From: Mesorhizobium sp. WSM3862
GTDB lineage: Bacteria; Pseudomonadota; Alphaproteobacteria; Rhizobiales; Rhizobiaceae
NCBI RefSeq assembly: GCF_002294985.1
Contig: NZ_NSGE01000001.1
Coordinates: 1-64,000 of the forward strand
Direction of reading: 5' to 3'
Length of the DNA stretch: 64,000 nucleotides
Positions 61,060 to 64,000 of this stretch are shown piece after piece. The notes under the pieces were generated by a model, which saw only the letters and a list, made by a program, of their open reading frames with translations, was not told the DNA's origin and made no database searches. Position 1 is the first letter of the stretch, and every line of letters starts with the position of its first letter. Both the position numbers and the translations under genes were made by a program.

Positions 61060-62508
61060 TTGACCAATGAAAATCAGGCGGACCAGAACGGTTTCGCTAC
61101 CCTTGGAATCACCGGCGCGCTGCTCAAGGCCGCCAATGCCGCGGGCTTCACGGATCCGAAGCCGATCCAGGTGCAGGCGATCCCGCCGCAGATCGAAGGC
61201 CGCGACATATTCGGCATTGCTCAGACCGGTTCGGGCAAGACGGCGGCTTTCGCGCTGCCGATCCTGTCGAAGATCATCGGGCTCGGCACGAAGCGCCGGC
61301 CAAAGACGGCGCGCGCGCTGATCCTGGCGCCGACACGCGAGCTAGCGGTACAGATCGAGGACACCATCAAGCTGCTCGCCAAGGGCGCGCACATCTCGAC
61401 CGCGCTCGTGCTCGGCGGCGTCTCCCGCTACAGCCAGGTGAAGAAGATCGCACCCGGCGTCGATATCCTGATCGCCACGCCCGGCCGGCTGACCGACCTG
61501 GTGCGGGAAGGCGACCTCATCCTTGCCGATACCAAATGGCTGGTGCTCGACGAGGGCGACCGCATGCTCGACATGGGCTTCATCAACGACGTCAAGCGCA
61601 TCGCCAAGGCGACCGCGCCGAACCGCCAGACCGCGCTGTTCTCGGCCACCATGCCGAACGAGATCGCGGAACTCGCCAAGGGCTTGCTGAAGGACGCCGT
61701 CCGCATCGAAGTCTCCCCGCAGAGCACGACGGCGGCCGAGATCGTGCAAAGCGTGGTGCTTGCCCGCACCAAGCAGAAGCGCCAAGTGCTGTCCAAGATG
61801 CTGGCCGACGAGGCGATGCGCTCGGTCATCGTGTTCTCGCGCACCAAGCATGGCGCCGACCGCGTCACCAAGGACCTTGCCCGCGACGGCTTCGACGCCG
61901 CAGTGATCCACGGCAACAAGTCGCAGAACGCGCGCCAGAAGGCGCTCAACGATTTCCGCGACGGCTCGGTGCGTATTTTGGTGGCGACCGATATCGCCGC
62001 GCGCGGCATCGACGTCCCAGGCATCAGCCATGTCGTGAATTTCGACTTGCCGGACGAAGCGGAGAGCTATGTCCACCGTATCGGCCGTACCGGCCGCAAC
62101 GGCAGGGACGGCATCGCGATCACGCTTTGCGATCCATCGGAGAACGGCAAGCTGCGGCAGGTCGAGCGCATCATCCGCATGAAGCTTCCGGTCATTGCCG
62201 ATCATCTCGGCAGTCCCGACCCGCAGCGCGATCCGAAGGAAAGGACCGAGCGTCATATCGAGCCGGCCAATGACCGCGAGCAACATGGCGGCCGTCGTGA
62301 TGGCCGCCGTCCCGGCAGCGGCAACAACGGCAAGAAGCGCTTCGGCGGCAAGCCCGGTGGCGAGCGCCAATTCGCGCCCAAGCCGCAAGGCGAACGTCCT
62401 GCGGGCGCCAAGCCGAATGGCGAGCACAAGCCTGACGGCTTCAAGCGCTTCAAGGGCAACAACAAGCGCCGCTTCGGCGGCAAGCGGCCGGCGAACCGGG
62501 CCGCTTAA
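61060..62508 (+). CDS. DEAD-box RNA helicase (RhlE-like) with a DEGD motif II
   Basis: A 482-residue ATP-dependent RNA helicase, TTG start at 61060. Motifs in order are Q motif (GFTDPKPIQVQAIP), I AQTGSGKTAAF, Ia APTRELAVQ, Ib TPGRLTD, II DEGD (residues 164-167; the family normally has DEAD), III SAT, IV IVFSRTKHGADRV, V ATDIAARGIDVPG and VI HRIGRTGRNG. The tail after about residue 385 is rich in Lys, Arg, Gly and Pro (such as RRFGGKRPANRAA) and should bind RNA nonspecifically. Likely roles are ribosome assembly, RNA decay or cold adaptation. A perfect hairpin ends the gene. Confidence 0.93.
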   Translation: MTNENQADQNGFATLGITGALLKAANAAGFTDPKPIQVQAIPPQIEGRDIFGIAQTGSGKTAAFALPILSKIIGLGTKRRPKTARALILAPTRELAVQIEDTIKLLAKGAHISTALVLGGVSRYSQVKKIAPGVDILIATPGRLTDLVREGDLILADTKWLVLDEGDRMLDMGFINDVKRIAKATAPNRQTALFSATMPNEIAELAKGLLKDAVRIEVSPQSTTAAEIVQSVVLARTKQKRQVLSKMLADEAMRSVIVFSRTKHGADRVTKDLARDGFDAAVIHGNKSQNARQKALNDFRDGSVRILVATDIAARGIDVPGISHVVNFDLPDEAESYVHRIGRTGRNGRDGIAITLCDPSENGKLRQVERIIRMKLPVIADHLGSPDPQRDPKERTERHIEPANDREQHGGRRDGRRPGSGNNGKKRFGGKPGGERQFAPKPQGERPAGAKPNGEHKPDGFKRFKGNNKRRFGGKRPANRAA

Positions 62509-62538
62509 AGTCCCACCGAGGTTTGATTGAAATCGCAT

Positions 62539-62566
62539 AACGGCCGGAAGCAACGCTCCGGCCGTT
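62539..62566. terminator. Perfect hairpin between helicase and hydrolase genes
   Basis: AACGGCCGGA (62539-62548) pairs perfectly with TCCGGCCGTT (62557-62566), loop of 8 bases. It lies between two convergent genes. The T-tract is missing on both strands, so termination efficiency is uncertain. Confidence 0.5.
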
Positions 62567-62573
62567 GGTCGTC

Positions 62574-63563
62574 TCACGGACTTGATTGCTGCTGCATCAG
62601 CGCCTTCACCCACACCACGATCCGCTCTGTCAGAAAGCCCGTGGTCTGCGGCGATAGCGCATCGCCTGCAATGACGTGGTTGTCCGGATCGCCCGTATCG
62701 TCGACCGGCACCAGTTCGTGCGGACCGCCCCAGCGGCCGGCGACCTCGCGCGTGCGGTCCGGCCGCACCACCTTGTCCGCATCCGAGAAGATGAACAGGG
62801 CAGGGATGGTCGCCTTCTCGACCGGCGCGCGATAGGCGAGCTCGGTGAGCGCAGCCATCGGCAAGGCCGCCGCGATCGGATATTTGGTGGTCCAGAATTT
62901 TTCGTGCAGCGCATTGCGCGCCGGAAAACTGCGCTCCCTGCCGCCGACGAGCTCGGCAATCTCTCTGCCCCAAGGCAGGGTAAGGACCTCGGCGCCCGAC
63001 GCCTTGACGCCGAAATTAGGCGAGATGAATGCGATTGCCGCGACGCCGTCGGAAGCACCAGGCTGGGTTGCAGCCCATGTCGCCAGTGAGGCGCCGGTCG
63101 AGGTGGCGATAACGATCACCTTCTCGCCGATCGCGCGGCCGATCGCCAATGCCTCCTCATAGTCGTTGATCCAGGCATTCACGCTGCCTTCCGCCATGGC
63201 CGCGCCGTCCTGCCCGTGGCCGGTCAGGCGGGTGTAGAAGAGATTGGCCTCGAGCTCCCCGGCGACATCGTCCGGCAGCGGCCGGATCTCGCCCTTGGAA
63301 GCCGAAAACCCGTGGATGTAGACGATCGCAAGCTTGGTCTTGGCGTGAACCAACGGGTTCGCCCAGATGATCTCCTTGTCCAATCCGTCACGGATATTGG
63401 GCACGGCCGCTTCTTCGCGCGCCAGATAGGCCTGCGGATCGTCGCCGATCGCCGAAGGATCGAAACGGATCGTCGTATCGACCGCCACGCGTGGGCCGAG
63501 GTAAAAGCCTGAGAGGAGGATAACGACGAGACCCAGTACCGCAAGCAAGATCCGTCGCCCCAT
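62574..63563 (-). CDS. Membrane-anchored alpha/beta hydrolase
   Basis: A 329-residue protein from ATG 63563, which has GGAG 8 bases upstream; an in-frame TTG lies 12 bases earlier. An N-terminal hydrophobic segment (LLAVLGLVVILLSGFYLG, residues 5-22) is a membrane anchor or signal. The hydrolase core has VYIHGFSASKGEIRPLPDDVA (oxyanion region), the nucleophile elbow ATSTGAS in place of canonical GxSxG, the acid FIFSDADKVV and the His DPDNHVI. It may be a lysophospholipase- or esterase-like enzyme facing the periplasm. The substrate is unknown. Confidence 0.8.
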   Translation of the reverse strand: MGRRILLAVLGLVVILLSGFYLGPRVAVDTTIRFDPSAIGDDPQAYLAREEAAVPNIRDGLDKEIIWANPLVHAKTKLAIVYIHGFSASKGEIRPLPDDVAGELEANLFYTRLTGHGQDGAAMAEGSVNAWINDYEEALAIGRAIGEKVIVIATSTGASLATWAATQPGASDGVAAIAFISPNFGVKASGAEVLTLPWGREIAELVGGRERSFPARNALHEKFWTTKYPIAAALPMAALTELAYRAPVEKATIPALFIFSDADKVVRPDRTREVAGRWGGPHELVPVDDTGDPDNHVIAGDALSPQTTGFLTERIVVWVKALMQQQSSP

Positions 63564-63726
63564 GACCGACTCCAAGCAACAATTCTCAACCTATGGCGGT
63601 GCCCACCGAGAGGCAATCTCTCCCGGATCAGCGGATGTCGTGCAAAAGCCTGCGACGGTTTTGCGAAACGACTTGCATAGAAAGGCATAAAGCGCGTTGC
63701 CTGAATGCGTTTCAGCGCGAGGCGCT

Positions 63727-64000
63727 TTACGCCGCTTTGTCCGTTGGACTTTTTTCGCCCGGCGTCTTGCGGTCGAAATACAACGGCCGTCCCCGCCAGC
63801 TGGTGGTCAGCCCGATCACCAGTCGGCCTACGGGTCGCGGCAGCAGGCCCAGCAGCTTCAGCGGCCAGCTTATGTGATAGGGGAAGGTGACTTCGAAGCC
63901 TCCCCTCCGGATGCCGCGCGCCATGCGGCGCGATGCCCGATGAACAGGCATCAGGCCCGGCATCGGCAGCATGTTCTTCTCGGTCAGCGGCGTGTCGACG
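63727..64000 (-). CDS. Short-chain dehydrogenase, C-terminal part (cut by the window end)
   Basis: The frame runs off the window end, giving the last 90 residues. VDTPLTEKNMLPMPGLM is the region after the catalytic YxxxK domain of many SDR enzymes (FVDTPLT-type), followed by HRASRRMARGIRRGGFEVTFP and a hydrophobic HISWPLKLLGLLPRP. No catalytic residues are in the visible part, so only family membership is inferred. The tail GRPLYFDRKTPGEKSPTDK is hydrophilic. Confidence 0.65.
   Translation of the reverse strand, partial: VDTPLTEKNMLPMPGLMPVHRASRRMARGIRRGGFEVTFPYHISWPLKLLGLLPRPVGRLVIGLTTSWRGRPLYFDRKTPGEKSPTDKAA

Overview
The window is a GC-rich alphaproteobacterial chromosome segment. A rhizobial, Mesorhizobium-like organism fits best: it has the order secY-adk-rpsM-rpsK-rpoA-rplQ, a short adenylate kinase, tRNA-Trp directly before secE, a plant-type glutamine synthetase (glnII) beside a DUF2735 gene, an ATP12 chaperone, and the GATCATGC-type intergenic palindromes I associate with rhizobia. 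The genus is inference; no rRNA is present. I see no prophage, insertion sequence, CRISPR array or integrase.

Region 1 (1-6058). A tuf copy that begins one base before the window ends at a strong terminator. Four genes follow that are not part of the usual tuf/secE block: two tandem, internally duplicated ClpP-fold-like exported proteins, a group II truncated haemoglobin, and a YdjM-family membrane protein.

Region 2 (6095-40342). This is the information-processing core. It runs tRNA-Trp, secE, nusG, rplKA, rplJL, rpoBC, then a short interruption (O-methyltransferase, sugar dehydrogenase, small conserved protein), then the str, S10, spc and alpha operons almost without a break: rpsL, rpsG, fusA, tuf, rpsJ to rplO, secY, adk, rpsM, rpsK, rpoA, rplQ. 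The second tuf encodes the same protein as the first. Several leaders carry RNA structure: an L1-site mimic before rplK, a 386-base leader before rplJ, and hairpins before rpoB, rpoC and rpoA. Four palindromic repeat elements sit between ribosomal protein genes.

Region 3 (40368-49365). Past the rplQ terminator are housekeeping and envelope genes: a periplasmic Do-like protease, rarA, a membrane-anchored Asp/Asn-hydroxylase-like protein, an RluC-type pseudouridine synthase, an EamA transporter, an ATP12 chaperone, and an MHS-family transporter with a periplasmic insertion of about 190 residues.

Region 4 (49391-53061). This is a nitrogen-assimilation cluster. DUF2735 and glnII diverge, glnII converges on glnB-glnA, and both glnII and glnBA have good -24/-12 (sigma-54) promoters with NtrC-like sites upstream. 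PII (GlnB) and the adenylylation-type GlnA therefore lie beside the non-adenylylated GlnII.

Region 5 (53331-64000). NAD(P)H-hydrate repair (nnr) is translationally coupled to a 668-residue exported protein with one haem-c-type CXXCH motif. Then come two envelope glycosyltransferases, a lone carboxyltransferase subunit (pccB), a DEAD-box helicase with a DEGD motif II, an anchored alpha/beta hydrolase, and the C-terminal part of a short-chain dehydrogenase.
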